From Roseovarius faecimaris (GTDB lineage Bacteria > Pseudomonadota > Alphaproteobacteria > Rhodobacterales > Rhodobacteraceae), in NCBI RefSeq assembly GCF_009762325.1, contig NZ_CP034348.1:1928501-1992500 (forward strand): a stretch of 64,000 bases of DNA, given 5' to 3'. A program made the position numbers and the translations under genes. The notes under the pieces were generated by a model. That model had not been told where the DNA came from and did no database searches. It was given only the letters and a program-made list of their open reading frames with translations. Shown in pieces: positions 8,307-18,143 of the stretch; within the stretch, counting starts at the first letter, position 1; each line of letters begins with the position of its first letter.

Positions 8307-8933
8307 CTACTGCTGCGGCTCTTCGGACGTCTCGGGCGCGGTCTCAGGTGTGGGCTCGGGTGTGGGGGTCTCGGGGGCCTGCCTGCGCGGCGGCCCGTCG
8401 CCTATGCGCTGGTCGATCCGTGAGATGGCAATGTCGGTGATGTCGATCGTGTCATCACGCAGCAAAACCGACCGCAGATCGAGCACCACCGTCCCGCCCG
8501 CATCGCGCATCAACTCCACCAGCACCGGCTCGACAGCGCGCATGAAAATCACCGGCGCGCGCTCCCGGCTCAGTTCCAGATCGCGCACCGCACGGTCGCT
8601 GTCGGCCCTGATCTGCTGCACCTTGGCGTCAAACGCATCGGCCAGCTCGCGAAATTCCTCCGGCGTCTTCTGGGCCCGCAGATCGGTGAGCGCCTGTTCC
8701 TCGGCCTCCAGCTCTGCCTCGAGCTGTCGGTTTCGGGCGATAAGCTGTTCGCGCTGTGCAAGATAATCCTCGTTCAGGCGCTGACCGAACAGGGTTTCCA
8801 TGAACAAACGGTCCGGGTCGAGCATGAGGATATCGCTCTGGACCACGCCAACCTCCTGCGCCCGGACCTGCGGGGCAAGCCCCAGCCCGAGTGAGAGCAG
8901 AAGAACCCAACAGCCGAAGGCCGCCAGGCGCAT
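8307..8933 (-). CDS. OmpH/Skp family periplasmic chaperone
   Basis: This 208-residue protein has a signal peptide (cleavage near AQEVG, residue 26-28) followed by the OmpH pattern of a short beta strand (VGVVQSDILMLDPDRLF) and a long charged coiled coil (about residues 50-130). Skp proteins hold unfolded outer-membrane proteins for the Bam machine. The C-terminal tail is rich in Pro, Glu and Thr, longer than in Skp of E. coli. Its ATG overlaps the bamA stop by 1 bp, so the two are coupled. Confidence 0.88.
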   Translation of the reverse strand: MRLAAFGCWVLLLSLGLGLAPQVRAQEVGVVQSDILMLDPDRLFMETLFGQRLNEDYLAQREQLIARNRQLEAELEAEEQALTDLRAQKTPEEFRELADAFDAKVQQIRADSDRAVRDLELSRERAPVIFMRAVEPVLVELMRDAGGTVVLDLRSVLLRDDTIDITDIAISRIDQRIGDGPPRRQAPETPTPEPTPETAPETSEEPQQ

Positions 8934-11299
8934 CAGAATTCCGATCTGACCGTCAGGTCAAAGGTCTGCTCGATATCGCCCGGCTCTTTCTTCAGCGCCT
9001 GGCTGAAGTTCATCCGCAGCGGACCGAAGGGCGATTCCCAGAACAGTGAGACGCCCACAACATGCCGGTCCTTGAACCCGGTCGAGGCCACGGGACCAAC
9101 CGCATTGGTCGTGTCCACCCCCCAGATTGCGCCGATATCATAGAAAGCACCGCCGGAAATCCCGTATTCCTCGGGCAGGCCCAGCGGGAATTCCGCTTCG
9201 AATTTGAGCGCCGCGAAGAAATCCCCGCCCAGATGTTCGGTGCCTTCGACCGGCCCCATGCCGTTGGGTTCAAACCCGCGAATGATCTGGTCGTTAAAGC
9301 GTTCGATGGCGCGGCTTTCCTGGCCGTTGAAGAAATTCAGCGCGCCCCCTTCGAGCGTGGCTCGAAGGGTCACTTCCTCGTTCAGAACACGGGTCTGACC
9401 AATGATCCGCGCGGTCGACTTGACATATTCGCGGTCGCCACCCAGCCCGGCAAACTCCTGACCGAAGGAAAGCAGGACGCCCGAGTTGGGATCAAGCCCG
9501 GTCCGGCGCGTGTCATAGGTATAGTTATAGCCGAGGCCGCTGGAGAAGAGCCCGCCCTGCGTCGCTTCGGTGGCAAGGATACCATTGGGTTCGATCGGCA
9601 CCGTGGTCGGGTCATCGCGGAACTGGCCGAAATAGTCATCCATCTCGCCATAGCTGGCGTGGTAGTAGAGTGCCAGCCGCCCGTTCTCGCTGACCGGGAA
9701 GGTCAGGCTCGGGCGGAACGCGCCGAGAATAGTGTCGAACGGCTCGTTGGTTTCGCCCTGGGTCTCGGTCAGGGAGGAGATAAATCCAAACTCCACATCG
9801 CGGCCCAGAAAAGCCGGCTCCGAGAAGGCCAGCGAATATTGCGCGTTATCCGACGACGCGCTGACATTGGCCGACAGGGTCTGGCCCCGGCCAAGGAAAT
9901 TGCGCTCTGAGAAGCCCGCGTTCAGACCGACACCGCCATTGGTCGAATAGCTGACCCCGAAAGAGAGCGTACCGGTTGTGGTTTCTTCCACATCCACATC
10001 GATCACCACCTGGTCAGGCCGCGAGCCTTCACGCGCATCGACAGAGGAGTTGGAGAAATAGTTGAGCGCGCGGATGCGTTCCGCGGATTCGCGGATGGCG
10101 CGCGGATTGAAGGGGTCACCCTCAACCGTGTCGAACTGGCGGCGGATCACCCGGTCAAGTGTGGTGGTGTTGCCTTCGATGTCGATCCGTTCCACAAAAA
10201 CACGCGGTCCACGGGTCAGCACAAACTCGACATCAAGAGTCAGGTCGCGGTCATTGCGGGTGATCCGCGGTTCGACCCGCATGAAATCGAGCCCCTGCGA
10301 CACCGCAAGACGCTCCATCCGCGCGATCGAGTTTTCCACCAGGGTCGGCGAATACACCACGCCCGGCTTGATCTTGAGCACGGCCTGATAGTCGTCCGCA
10401 TCGGCGCCTTCATAATCGGACACCGTGGAGATCTCGCCAAAGCGGAACTGCTGGCCTTCCTGGATATTGAACGTCACGAAATAGGCGTCACGCTCGCGCG
10501 CCAGTTCGGCATTGGTGCCGGTGACGCGGAAATCGATATAGCCGCGCGACTGATAGAAATCCGTCAGAAGCTGTTTGTCGAACTCGACCCGGTCCTCCAC
10601 AAACGTGTCGCGCCCGATCAGCGCGCGCAAAAGACCGGCCTGTTTGCTGTCGATCACCCTGCGCAGACGGCGGTCGGAATAGTCGCGGTTGCCGACAAAG
10701 CCGATCCGGTTCACCTCGGTCAGGCGGCCCTCGAAAATCTCGAACACCAGATCCACACGGTTATCGCTGCGGCGGATGATGCGCGGCGTGACCCGGGCGT
10801 TTACCCGTCCGTTCTGTTCATAAGCTTCGACGATCACAGCTGCGTCGCGTTCAGCCTTGGTCGGGCTGAAAACCTGGCGTGACGTGCTTTCGATAAAGCC
10901 AGCGAGGTCCTCATCCTTGAGCCGTTTGTTTCCTTCAAACGCCACCTTGTTGATGGTGGGATACTCCGTGACCCGGATCACAAGGCGGCTGCCCTGTGGT
11001 TCAACTGACACAGTTTCAAATAATCCGCTGCCCAGAATACGCTGATAGGCGTCATTTACATCGCCTGCGCTGACCGTCTCGCCCCGGGCGATTCCGGCAT
11101 AGGTGAGGATGGTTCCCGCCTCTACCCGCTGATTACCTTCGATCTGAACCGAGGTGAAACGATATGTCTGAGCAGAAGCATCCGTTGGAATGCTCAGACA
11201 AAGGATTGTAAAGATTGCCAAAAACCAGCCGTGGATCAGGCTACTGCTCGCCTCTGTCCCGGTGTTCTGAAATCTGCGTCTCAGTATCGGTGAAAACAT
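8933..11299 (-). CDS. bamA: Outer membrane protein assembly factor BamA
   Basis: BamA is the central outer-membrane insertase. The 788-residue precursor has an N-terminal signal sequence (cleavage near DASAQTYRF, about residue 44), then five POTRA domains up to about residue 430, and a C-terminal 16-strand barrel ending in phenylalanine. The barrel contains the conserved GLGYNYTYDTRR and RGFEPNGMGP segments, the latter being the RGF loop. It is followed by the Skp-like chaperone and the lipid A genes, so outer-membrane assembly functions are co-transcribed. Confidence 0.96.
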   Translation of the reverse strand: MFSPILRRRFQNTGTEASSSLIHGWFLAIFTILCLSIPTDASAQTYRFTSVQIEGNQRVEAGTILTYAGIARGETVSAGDVNDAYQRILGSGLFETVSVEPQGSRLVIRVTEYPTINKVAFEGNKRLKDEDLAGFIESTSRQVFSPTKAERDAAVIVEAYEQNGRVNARVTPRIIRRSDNRVDLVFEIFEGRLTEVNRIGFVGNRDYSDRRLRRVIDSKQAGLLRALIGRDTFVEDRVEFDKQLLTDFYQSRGYIDFRVTGTNAELARERDAYFVTFNIQEGQQFRFGEISTVSDYEGADADDYQAVLKIKPGVVYSPTLVENSIARMERLAVSQGLDFMRVEPRITRNDRDLTLDVEFVLTRGPRVFVERIDIEGNTTTLDRVIRRQFDTVEGDPFNPRAIRESAERIRALNYFSNSSVDAREGSRPDQVVIDVDVEETTTGTLSFGVSYSTNGGVGLNAGFSERNFLGRGQTLSANVSASSDNAQYSLAFSEPAFLGRDVEFGFISSLTETQGETNEPFDTILGAFRPSLTFPVSENGRLALYYHASYGEMDDYFGQFRDDPTTVPIEPNGILATEATQGGLFSSGLGYNYTYDTRRTGLDPNSGVLLSFGQEFAGLGGDREYVKSTARIIGQTRVLNEEVTLRATLEGGALNFFNGQESRAIERFNDQIIRGFEPNGMGPVEGTEHLGGDFFAALKFEAEFPLGLPEEYGISGGAFYDIGAIWGVDTTNAVGPVASTGFKDRHVVGVSLFWESPFGPLRMNFSQALKKEPGDIEQTFDLTVRSEF

Positions 11300-11421
11300 G
11301 CTCTAAACCCAGTCAGACATCCCATTAGAGATGTCAGTAACGGGTCTGCCGAGGCTTGTCAAAACGCCAGTGAAAGCTGTGGATTATTGAGGCAGCACGC
11401 CGCTGGAAAAGCGGAGCGCGC

Positions 11422-11550
11422 TCAGAACGTGGAGCCGACAAAGGCACCCAGAAGCAAGGCCACCCCGATGGTGACCAGATAAAGAAGCCGGTCCCAGTTG
11501 AGGTTGAACAGCAGGCTCAGCCCGCGATATCCGCTCATGATCTGTTGCAT
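11422..11550 (-). CDS. 42-residue single-span membrane protein between rseP and bamA
   Basis: A short open frame runs from ATG at 11550 to TGA at 11424-11422. It encodes a 42-residue peptide starting MQQIMSGYRGLSLLFNLNWD and continuing into a hydrophobic membrane helix of about 18 residues (LYLVTIGVALLLGAFVG). It is the only gene-like feature in the 363-bp gap between rseP and bamA. A GGAG sits 17 nt before the ATG, which is rather far. From memory, short peptides with an LNWDR-hydrophobic pattern occur at this locus in other Rhodobacterales. Function unknown. Confidence 0.6.
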   Translation of the reverse strand: MQQIMSGYRGLSLLFNLNWDRLLYLVTIGVALLLGAFVGSTF

Positions 11551-11662
11551 GTCGTTAACGTCTGTTTCTCCAGTTGCACGACGACCAAAATCGCCTTCGA
11601 TTATGGCAAAACTAGAGGACGAATTGTGGCATTATCGCGGCATTTGAGGCGCGAGGCCAGGC

Positions 11663-13009
11663 TCAGGGACAGAAGAGATCGTTCGTCACCGCAAAGACCA
11701 TCAGGCTCAGCACCAGTGTAAGCCCCACCGTCATCAGGACACGCAGCGCCTTTTCCGAGGGTGGTTTACCGAACACGGCCTCATAGCCGTAAAACACCAG
11801 GTGCCCGCCATCCAGGATCGGGATCGGCATGAGGTTCAGAAGGCCCACGGCGGCGGACAATACGGCAATGAACCAGATAAAGCTGTCGATGCCCTGACTG
11901 GCCATCGCGCCCGAGACCTGGGCAATGCCGATGGGGCCAGACATGTTGCAGCTGCTGATCGCGCCGGTGATCATGTGATAAAGCCCCGAGAGCGAACCCG
12001 TCACCACGCTGATCGTTTGCGTCACGCCGCCTGAAAGGGCCTCGAACGGGCCAAGCGGTTCTGTTGCCGCCTCGAAGGCAAAGCCCCCGGCGATACCGAT
12101 CCGCCAATGCGTGACAAAGCCGCCATCCTCCTGCGGCTCGTCCGAGCGTTTCGGCTTGAGCGCGAAATCCAGCACCTCGCCGTCGCGCCAGACCTGCATT
12201 TCCAGTACCCGGCCTTTCGAACTTTCGACAATCTCCTTGAGTTCGGAAAAGGCGTAGATCGGCGCGCCATCAATGGCGGTGATCACGTCGCCGGGGCGCA
12301 TATCCACCGCGTAGGCCGCCGAACGCGGGGCCAGTTGCGAGGCGATCGGCGGCCAGGGATGCGGGCCCTGAAGCATCATCTCGTCCCCGTCACGCACCAC
12401 CCGGTACTCCAGCAGTGGCGCGGGCGGCAGGCTGTCGGAAAAGGCCTCGAATGCCTCGCGGTCATCGAACGGCGGCAGGTCCACCCCCGCCACCGTGATG
12501 ATCTGATCGCCGGGTTGCAGCTCCACGCCCTGCACCGGCAGAGGCTTGAGGGCCTCGACCACCAGCGGCTCGGCGGTCTTGCCATCGGCGAACATGACGG
12601 TGCCGAACACGATCACCGAAAGGATAAAGTTGAAAACCGGCCCCGCCGCGACCGTCAGCGTGCGTGCCCAGAGCGGCGCGCCCAGCATGGTCTGACGCCG
12701 TTCCTCGGGGCTCATCTCAAGCGTCGTATCTTCGGTATTGGCGCTGGCGGCGTTGCTGTCGCCCTTGAATTTCACATAACCGCCAAAGGGCAGCAGCGCG
12801 AATTGCCACTTCGTGCCATGCCTGTCCACACGTGAGAAAAGCACCGGCCCAAACCCCAACGAAAAGACATCTGCCTTGATCCCCGTCCACCGTCCGACGA
12901 TGTAATGGCCGTATTCATGGACCGCCACAATCACGGACAGCGCCACGATAAAGGCGGCGATGGTCATGAAAAGGCTTCCGAATTGCGGCAGAAGGCCGAT
13001 GGCGTCCAC
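11663..13009 (-). CDS. rseP: Site-2 intramembrane metalloprotease RseP
   Basis: RseP cleaves transmembrane anti-sigma factors and signal peptide remnants within the inner membrane. The 448-residue protein shows the zinc motif HEYGH at 31-35 in its first membrane segment, two PDZ-type regions in the periplasmic part, and the NLMPIPILDGGHL motif near the C-terminus that supplies the third ligand. It lies between dxr and bamA, the classic order of this envelope cluster. Confidence 0.95.
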   Translation of the reverse strand: MDAIGLLPQFGSLFMTIAAFIVALSVIVAVHEYGHYIVGRWTGIKADVFSLGFGPVLFSRVDRHGTKWQFALLPFGGYVKFKGDSNAASANTEDTTLEMSPEERRQTMLGAPLWARTLTVAAGPVFNFILSVIVFGTVMFADGKTAEPLVVEALKPLPVQGVELQPGDQIITVAGVDLPPFDDREAFEAFSDSLPPAPLLEYRVVRDGDEMMLQGPHPWPPIASQLAPRSAAYAVDMRPGDVITAIDGAPIYAFSELKEIVESSKGRVLEMQVWRDGEVLDFALKPKRSDEPQEDGGFVTHWRIGIAGGFAFEAATEPLGPFEALSGGVTQTISVVTGSLSGLYHMITGAISSCNMSGPIGIAQVSGAMASQGIDSFIWFIAVLSAAVGLLNLMPIPILDGGHLVFYGYEAVFGKPPSEKALRVLMTVGLTLVLSLMVFAVTNDLFCP

Positions 13010-13018
13010 GTGATGTTC

Positions 13019-14191
13019 CTACCCGTTGCGTTCTCGCACCACCTCATCGGCGCATTGTCTGCTTAGATGGTCCACATGCAGCACGTGATCAAGGGTAATC
13101 TCGGCATCAATCAGGCTATTGTCGGCTGAAACGCGGGTCAGAACCTCTTCGATCACCTCGGCCATATGGGTGAAACCGATGGCCCCCGAGATGAAATGAT
13201 CGAGGCATCTTTCCTTGGCGGCATTGAACACAGCGCCCGAAAGTCCGCGCCGCGCCATCACCTCGCGCGCCAGCCGCAACGCCGGATAGCGCGCGGGGTC
13301 GGGCTCGCGAAAGGTGAGCTGTCCGAGCGCCGCAAGGTCGAGCCGCTCCAGCGGCAGCGCATCGCGCTGCGGCCAGTTGAGCGCATAGCCGATCGGGTGG
13401 CGCATATCTGGCGGCCCGACATGGGCCATGAAGCCGCCATCGCAAAAACCGACCATCGCGTGGACGATGCTTTCGGGATGTACCAGCACCTCGATCTGCT
13501 CGGGGGTGAAGCCGAAAAACTCCCGCGCCTCGATCACCTCCATCGCCTTGTTGAACATCGAGGCGGAGTCGATGGTGATCCGCTGGCCCATGTCCCAGTT
13601 CGGGTGCGCGCTGGCTTCGGCCAGGGTGGCCTTGGCCAAATCCTCCAGCGGCCAATCGCGGAAGGCCCCGCCCGACGCCGTGATGATCACGCGGTCGACC
13701 GCGGCGGCATCTTCGCCGACCAGCGCCTGAAACAGCGCCGAATGCTCGCTGTCCACCGGTAGGATCGTGGCGCGGGCCTGCCGCGCGGTGTTCTTGAGAA
13801 GCTGCCCCGCCGTGACCAGCGATTCCTTGTTCGCCAGCGCCAGTGTCGTGCCCTGCCCCAGCGCCGCGAAGCTGGGCGGCAGCCCGGCAACGCCGACAAT
13901 CGCGGACATCACCCAATGCGCGGGCCGTTCCGCCGCCTCGACCAGCGCCCCCGCCCCGGCCGCCACCTCCACATCCGAGCCCTTGAGGGCCGCGCGCAGA
14001 TCCTCCAGCAACTCGTCATGCGCGGTTACCGCAAGCTCTGCCCCGAATTCCAGCGCATCCGCCGCAAGCTGCGCGATATTGCGCCCGCCGGTCAGCGCCA
14101 CAACCTTGTAACGCTCCGGCGCACGGCGAATGAGATCGAGCGTATTCTGCCCGACCGAGCCGGTTGCTCCGAGGATCGTCACCCGTTTCAT
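13019..14191 (-). CDS. dxr: 1-deoxy-D-xylulose-5-phosphate reductoisomerase
   Basis: Dxr converts DXP to methylerythritol 4-phosphate with NADPH, the committed step of the MEP isoprenoid pathway. The 390-residue protein starts with the NADPH-binding GATGSVGQNTLDLI and has the metal-binding DSEHSALFQ and the catalytic ASGGAFRD region. Its start overlaps the cdsA stop by 4 bp. Isoprenoids made here feed the UppS product encoded two genes upstream. Confidence 0.96.
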   Translation of the reverse strand: MKRVTILGATGSVGQNTLDLIRRAPERYKVVALTGGRNIAQLAADALEFGAELAVTAHDELLEDLRAALKGSDVEVAAGAGALVEAAERPAHWVMSAIVGVAGLPPSFAALGQGTTLALANKESLVTAGQLLKNTARQARATILPVDSEHSALFQALVGEDAAAVDRVIITASGGAFRDWPLEDLAKATLAEASAHPNWDMGQRITIDSASMFNKAMEVIEAREFFGFTPEQIEVLVHPESIVHAMVGFCDGGFMAHVGPPDMRHPIGYALNWPQRDALPLERLDLAALGQLTFREPDPARYPALRLAREVMARRGLSGAVFNAAKERCLDHFISGAIGFTHMAEVIEEVLTRVSADNSLIDAEITLDHVLHVDHLSRQCADEVVRERNG

Positions 14192-14991
14192 GCCGCCCCC
14201 GGTAACGCGGAAAAGAGCCAGAGCACAAAGACGACGGCAGACGCGCCCAGCATCGCATCGAACCGGTCAAGCAGCCCGCCATGACCTGGAATGAGGTTGG
14301 AGCTGTCCTTCACCCCCACCCGCCGCTTCACGGCGCTTTCGACGATATCGCCCATCTGCCCGGCAAATGCGGCAACGATGGAGAGCAGGATATAGAAACT
14401 CAGCGGCTCACCGGCCCCGGTTGTTTTGGCGAAGATCACGCCGATGATCGCGGCCCCCACCCAGCCCGCGACGGTGCCCGACCAGGTTTTCTTGGGGCTC
14501 ACCTTGGGCCAGAATTTCGGGCCGCCTAGCAGACGCCCGGCGAAATACCCGGCGATGTCCGAGACCACGACAATCGCCACAAGCCAGATGAACCATTCCA
14601 GCCCGGCCAGGTGACGCAGCACGAGAAACGCATAGCTTGCCGCCAGAATCCACGCCGCGAACACACCGTAAAGCCAGCGGTCCCGCGCCACCTGCCCCAT
14701 ACCGACGATCACGGCGGCCAGGATCAGCGGCAAGAGCGCGACATTGCTGTTCAACAGCAGCGGCAGTTTCTCGGCCAGCATCAGGACCGCGGCACTGAGC
14801 AGACCAAGAGCGACGGGAGAGCGCGCGCCAAACATACGCGCCAGCTCCCAGGTCATCAGCCCGCAGGCAACCCAGACCAGAATACTGAAGGGCAGCCCGC
14901 CCAGATACACCTCGACCCCGCACAGAAGCACCAGCGCAGCCGCCGACCCGATGCGCGGCGCAAGGTCAGCCCATTTCGAGGCCGCGCTCAT
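14188..14991 (-). CDS. cdsA: Phosphatidate cytidylyltransferase
   Basis: CdsA makes CDP-diacylglycerol from phosphatidate and CTP in the inner membrane. The 267-residue protein has about seven membrane helices and ends with the family signature GDIVESAVKRRVGVKDSSNL followed by PGHGGLLDRFDAML. It overlaps uppS and dxr by 4 bp each, the standard order uppS-cdsA-dxr-rseP. Confidence 0.95.
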   Translation of the reverse strand: MSAASKWADLAPRIGSAAALVLLCGVEVYLGGLPFSILVWVACGLMTWELARMFGARSPVALGLLSAAVLMLAEKLPLLLNSNVALLPLILAAVIVGMGQVARDRWLYGVFAAWILAASYAFLVLRHLAGLEWFIWLVAIVVVSDIAGYFAGRLLGGPKFWPKVSPKKTWSGTVAGWVGAAIIGVIFAKTTGAGEPLSFYILLSIVAAFAGQMGDIVESAVKRRVGVKDSSNLIPGHGGLLDRFDAMLGASAVVFVLWLFSALPGAA

Positions 14992-15725
14992 GCAGAGACG
15001 GCTCCGAAACGGCGATCCCGCGCGCCATAGCCTTTGAGGATCTCGGTGAACAGCTCGGCGCTGAAATCGGGCCAGAGCGTGTCGATGAATTCATATTCGG
15101 AATAAGCCGATTGCCACAGCAGAAAGTTGGAAATCCGCGCCTCACCACTGGTGCGGATCACAAGGTCAGGATCGGGCAAAACGTAAGTATCCAAATACCT
15201 TGGAAGCGTTTCTTCATCCACTTTTTCAGGGTCAAGCTTGCCTGCGGCCACGTCCTGAGCCAACCGCTTGGTGGCGCGGCTCACCTCGTCGCGGCCGCCG
15301 TAATTGATGGCAATCGTCAGGTTGGTGCCCGAGCAATGGCGCGTCATCTCTTCGGTCTCATCCATCAGCGCCCGCAGTTTCGGGTCAAGCCGGAACCGGT
15401 CACCGATGAAGCGCACACAGACATCCTCGCGCACGAATTCACGCATCTCTTTCAGGATATAGCGGTGAAACAGGCTCATCAGACCCGCGACTTCGGTCTG
15501 GGTGCGTTTCCAGTTTTCGGTCGAAAACGCAAAGATCGTCAGATATTCGACACCCAGCTTGGGGCAGGAGCTGACAATCTCGCGGACACGGCGCGCACCG
15601 GCATGGTGCCCAAAGAGGCGCGGACGCCCCCGGCTCTGCGCCCAACGGCCATTACCATCCATGATGATTGCCACATGGCGCGGCCCCTGCCGCTTCGGGA
15701 CGGGCTTATCGGCGTCCTTGGCCAT
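14988..15725 (-). CDS. uppS: Isoprenyl (undecaprenyl) diphosphate synthase
   Basis: UppS adds isopentenyl units in cis to make the C55 lipid carrier for peptidoglycan and O-antigen. The 245-residue protein has the IIMDGNGRWAQSRG signature with the catalytic Asp, and FSTENWKR further on. The gene overlaps frr by 1 bp and cdsA by 4 bp. Confidence 0.95.
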   Translation of the reverse strand: MAKDADKPVPKRQGPRHVAIIMDGNGRWAQSRGRPRLFGHHAGARRVREIVSSCPKLGVEYLTIFAFSTENWKRTQTEVAGLMSLFHRYILKEMREFVREDVCVRFIGDRFRLDPKLRALMDETEEMTRHCSGTNLTIAINYGGRDEVSRATKRLAQDVAAGKLDPEKVDEETLPRYLDTYVLPDPDLVIRTSGEARISNFLLWQSAYSEYEFIDTLWPDFSAELFTEILKGYGARDRRFGAVSA

Positions 15726-16288
15726 CAGACCTGCATGATCTCGGCTTGCTTATGCTCCAGCGCCTCGTCCACCAGTCCGATATGGCGGTCGGTGATCTGC
15801 TGCACCTCGTCTTCCCAGAATTTCTGATCATCCTCGGACATACCGTCCGCCTTGGCCTTCTTGATCTGGTCCATCCCGTCGCGGCGCACGTTGCGGATCG
15901 CCACCCGCGCACTTTCGGCATATTGCCCGGCCACCTTGGTCAGTTCGCGCCGACGCTCTTCGTTGAGCTCGGGGATCGGCAGCATGATGATCGTGCCGTT
16001 GAGTTGCGGATTGATGCCCAGCCCGCTTTCGCGGATCGCCTTCTCGACCTTGCCCACGAGGCTCTTGTCCCAGACATTGATCGTGACCATGCGCGGCTCG
16101 GGCACGTTGACGGTGCCCACCTGGTTGATCGGGGTGGGCGAGCCATAGGCATCCACCATCACCGGTTCCAGCATCGAGGCCGAAGCGCGGCCGGTACGAA
16201 GACTCGCGAATTCGGTTTTCAGCGCCGCCATGGCCCCGTCCATCCGGCGCTCAAGATCGTCGGTGTCGAGCATGAAATCATCAGCCAT
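15725..16288 (-). CDS. frr: Ribosome recycling factor
   Basis: RRF splits post-termination ribosomes together with EF-G. The 187-residue length is standard, and [20 protein letters not shown] and [14 protein letters not shown] are family hallmarks of the hinge and helical domain. It follows pyrH by 37 bp, as in most bacteria. Confidence 0.96.
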   Translation of the reverse strand: MADDFMLDTDDLERRMDGAMAALKTEFASLRTGRASASMLEPVMVDAYGSPTPINQVGTVNVPEPRMVTINVWDKSLVGKVEKAIRESGLGINPQLNGTIIMLPIPELNEERRRELTKVAGQYAESARVAIRNVRRDGMDQIKKAKADGMSEDDQKFWEDEVQQITDRHIGLVDEALEHKQAEIMQV

Positions 16289-16325
16289 TTTCGTGTTCCT
16301 TCTTTGGCTTCACGCCAATCTAGCC

Positions 16326-17051
16326 TCAGGCATGCACCGTTGTATAGGTGCCGCTGCCATCGAGGATGCTGCGGAACCCGCCCGGCTCATCGAGCGAAAA
16401 CACGATGATCGGCAGGTTGTTGTCGCGGGCCAGCGCGATCGCCGAGGCATCCATCACCTTCAGCCGCTTGGCCAGCACATCGTCATAGGACACCCGGTCA
16501 TAGCGCTTCGCATCGGCATGCTGCACCGGGTCCTTGTCATAGATACCATCCACCTTGGTGCCCTTGAAAATCGCCTCACAGGCCATTTCCGAGGCCCGCA
16601 GCGTGGCGGCCGTGTCGGTGGTGAAATACGGGTTGCCCGTGCCCGCGGCAAAGATGCAGACCCGCTTTTTCTCCAGATGGCGCACCGCGCGGCGGCGGAT
16701 ATAGGGCTCGGCCACCTCATCCATGCGAATGGCCGAAATGACGCGGCAAAAGACACCGATCCCTTCCAGCGCCGATTGCATCGCAAGCGCGTTCATGACC
16801 GTGGCGAGCATGCCCATATAGTCCGCAGTGGTCCGTTCCATCCCCTGCGCGCTGCCCTGCAAGCCGCGAAAGATATTTCCGCCGCCGATGACCATGCAGA
16901 TCTCAACCCCCATGTCATGCACCGACTTCACTTCCCGAGCGATGCGCTCGACCGTGGGCGGATGCAGGCCAAACCCCTGGTCGCCCATCAGGGCCTCGCC
17001 AGAGATTTTCAGCAGAACCCGGTTGAAAGTGGTCTTGGGGGTATCGCTCAT
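16326..17051 (-). CDS. pyrH: UMP kinase
   Basis: PyrH phosphorylates UMP to UDP. I chose the ATG at 17051 ([20 protein letters not shown]) because a GGAG ribosome binding site precedes it and family homology begins there; the frame is open further upstream. The protein is 241 residues with the amino-acid-kinase [10 protein letters not shown] and [13 protein letters not shown] motifs. It is the first gene of the envelope cluster in this window; tsf and rpsB are not upstream, where miaA is read divergently. Confidence 0.94.
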   Translation of the reverse strand: MSDTPKTTFNRVLLKISGEALMGDQGFGLHPPTVERIAREVKSVHDMGVEICMVIGGGNIFRGLQGSAQGMERTTADYMGMLATVMNALAMQSALEGIGVFCRVISAIRMDEVAEPYIRRRAVRHLEKKRVCIFAAGTGNPYFTTDTAATLRASEMACEAIFKGTKVDGIYDKDPVQHADAKRYDRVSYDDVLAKRLKVMDASAIALARDNNLPIIVFSLDEPGGFRSILDGSGTYTTVHA

Positions 17052-17184
17052 CGGGCCGCTCTCCGTCTGGTTTGCGCGCAAAATGTCGTAAATGGCGGGG
17101 AGGTTCAATCACAGAGTCCGGCCCGGCGGCGAAAATGCACGAAACCGCCTCGTCATTCGCGCGGATTTTGCCTATGGCAACCGG

Positions 17185-18066
17185 GTGAAAGAGCTTTTGG
17201 ACATAGCAGCAGACGCCCCCGTGCTGATTGCCGGGCCAACCGCCTCGGGCAAATCGGCGCTGGCGCTGGCGCTGGCAGAGGCGCAGGGCGGCGTGATCGT
17301 GAATGCCGACGCAATTCAGGTCTATGCCAATTGGCGCATTCTGACGGCACGGCCATCCGACGAAGAGGTCGCGCGGGCGCCGCACCGCCTGTTCGGGCAT
17401 GTGGCCCATGATCAGGATTATTCGGTCGGCCATTGGCTGCGCGAGTTGAACGCCTTGATTGCAGGCCCCCGGCGGCTGATCATCGTCGGCGGCACCGGCC
17501 TTTATTTCAGCGCGCTGACCGAGGGGCTTGCCGATATCCCGGCGACCCCGGCCGAGATCCGCGCCGAGGCCGATGCATTGCGTGAGACAGGCGGCGTGGC
17601 GCGAATGTTGGATGATCTCGACGCCACCACACGCGCACGGATCGACACGCAAAACCCGATGCGCGTACAGCGCGCCTGGGAGGTCTGGCGCGCGACCGGG
17701 CGCAGCCTCGCGGCCTGGCAGGACGACACCCCCCCGCCGATCCTGCCGCTTGACGCCTGTGTGCCCCTCGTTCTGGACGCGGACAAAGACTGGTTGAATG
17801 ACCGCATCGCGCGTCGATTCGATCAGATGATCGCCCAGGGCGCGCTGGACGAGGTGCGCGCCAACCTCGCCACCTGGGACCCTGCCCGCCCGTCCTCCAA
17901 AGCCATCGGCGCACCGGAACTCATGGCGCATCTGCGCGGCGAGATCACCCTCGACGCTGCGCGTGACGCGGCCACGATCGCCACCCGGCAATATGCCAAG
18001 CGACAACGCACATGGTTTCGGGCAAGAATGCGCTCCTGGCGGCATATCCCGGCGGCCGAACTTTAG
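17185..18066 (+). CDS. miaA: tRNA dimethylallyltransferase
   Basis: MiaA transfers the dimethylallyl group to A37 of tRNAs that read UNN codons. The P-loop GPTASGKS lies at residues 17-24 if translation starts at GTG 17185, which I prefer because upstream codons show no family similarity; an ATG at 17092 would add 31 residues. DAIQVYANW and [18 protein letters not shown] match conserved MiaA motifs. The protein is 293 residues and is read away from pyrH. Confidence 0.92.
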   Translation: MKELLDIAADAPVLIAGPTASGKSALALALAEAQGGVIVNADAIQVYANWRILTARPSDEEVARAPHRLFGHVAHDQDYSVGHWLRELNALIAGPRRLIIVGGTGLYFSALTEGLADIPATPAEIRAEADALRETGGVARMLDDLDATTRARIDTQNPMRVQRAWEVWRATGRSLAAWQDDTPPPILPLDACVPLVLDADKDWLNDRIARRFDQMIAQGALDEVRANLATWDPARPSSKAIGAPELMAHLRGEITLDAARDAATIATRQYAKRQRTWFRARMRSWRHIPAAEL

Positions 18067-18143
18067 AAAACCCGATATTTTTTCTGGCATTTTCTGGATT
18101 TACGAGGCAATGCTGTCGAAATCCCGAGATTCAGGTCACCGCC

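Noticed and set aside
9062..9910. Long plus-strand frame opposite bamA
   Set aside because: Pure shadow of the barrel-coding region.
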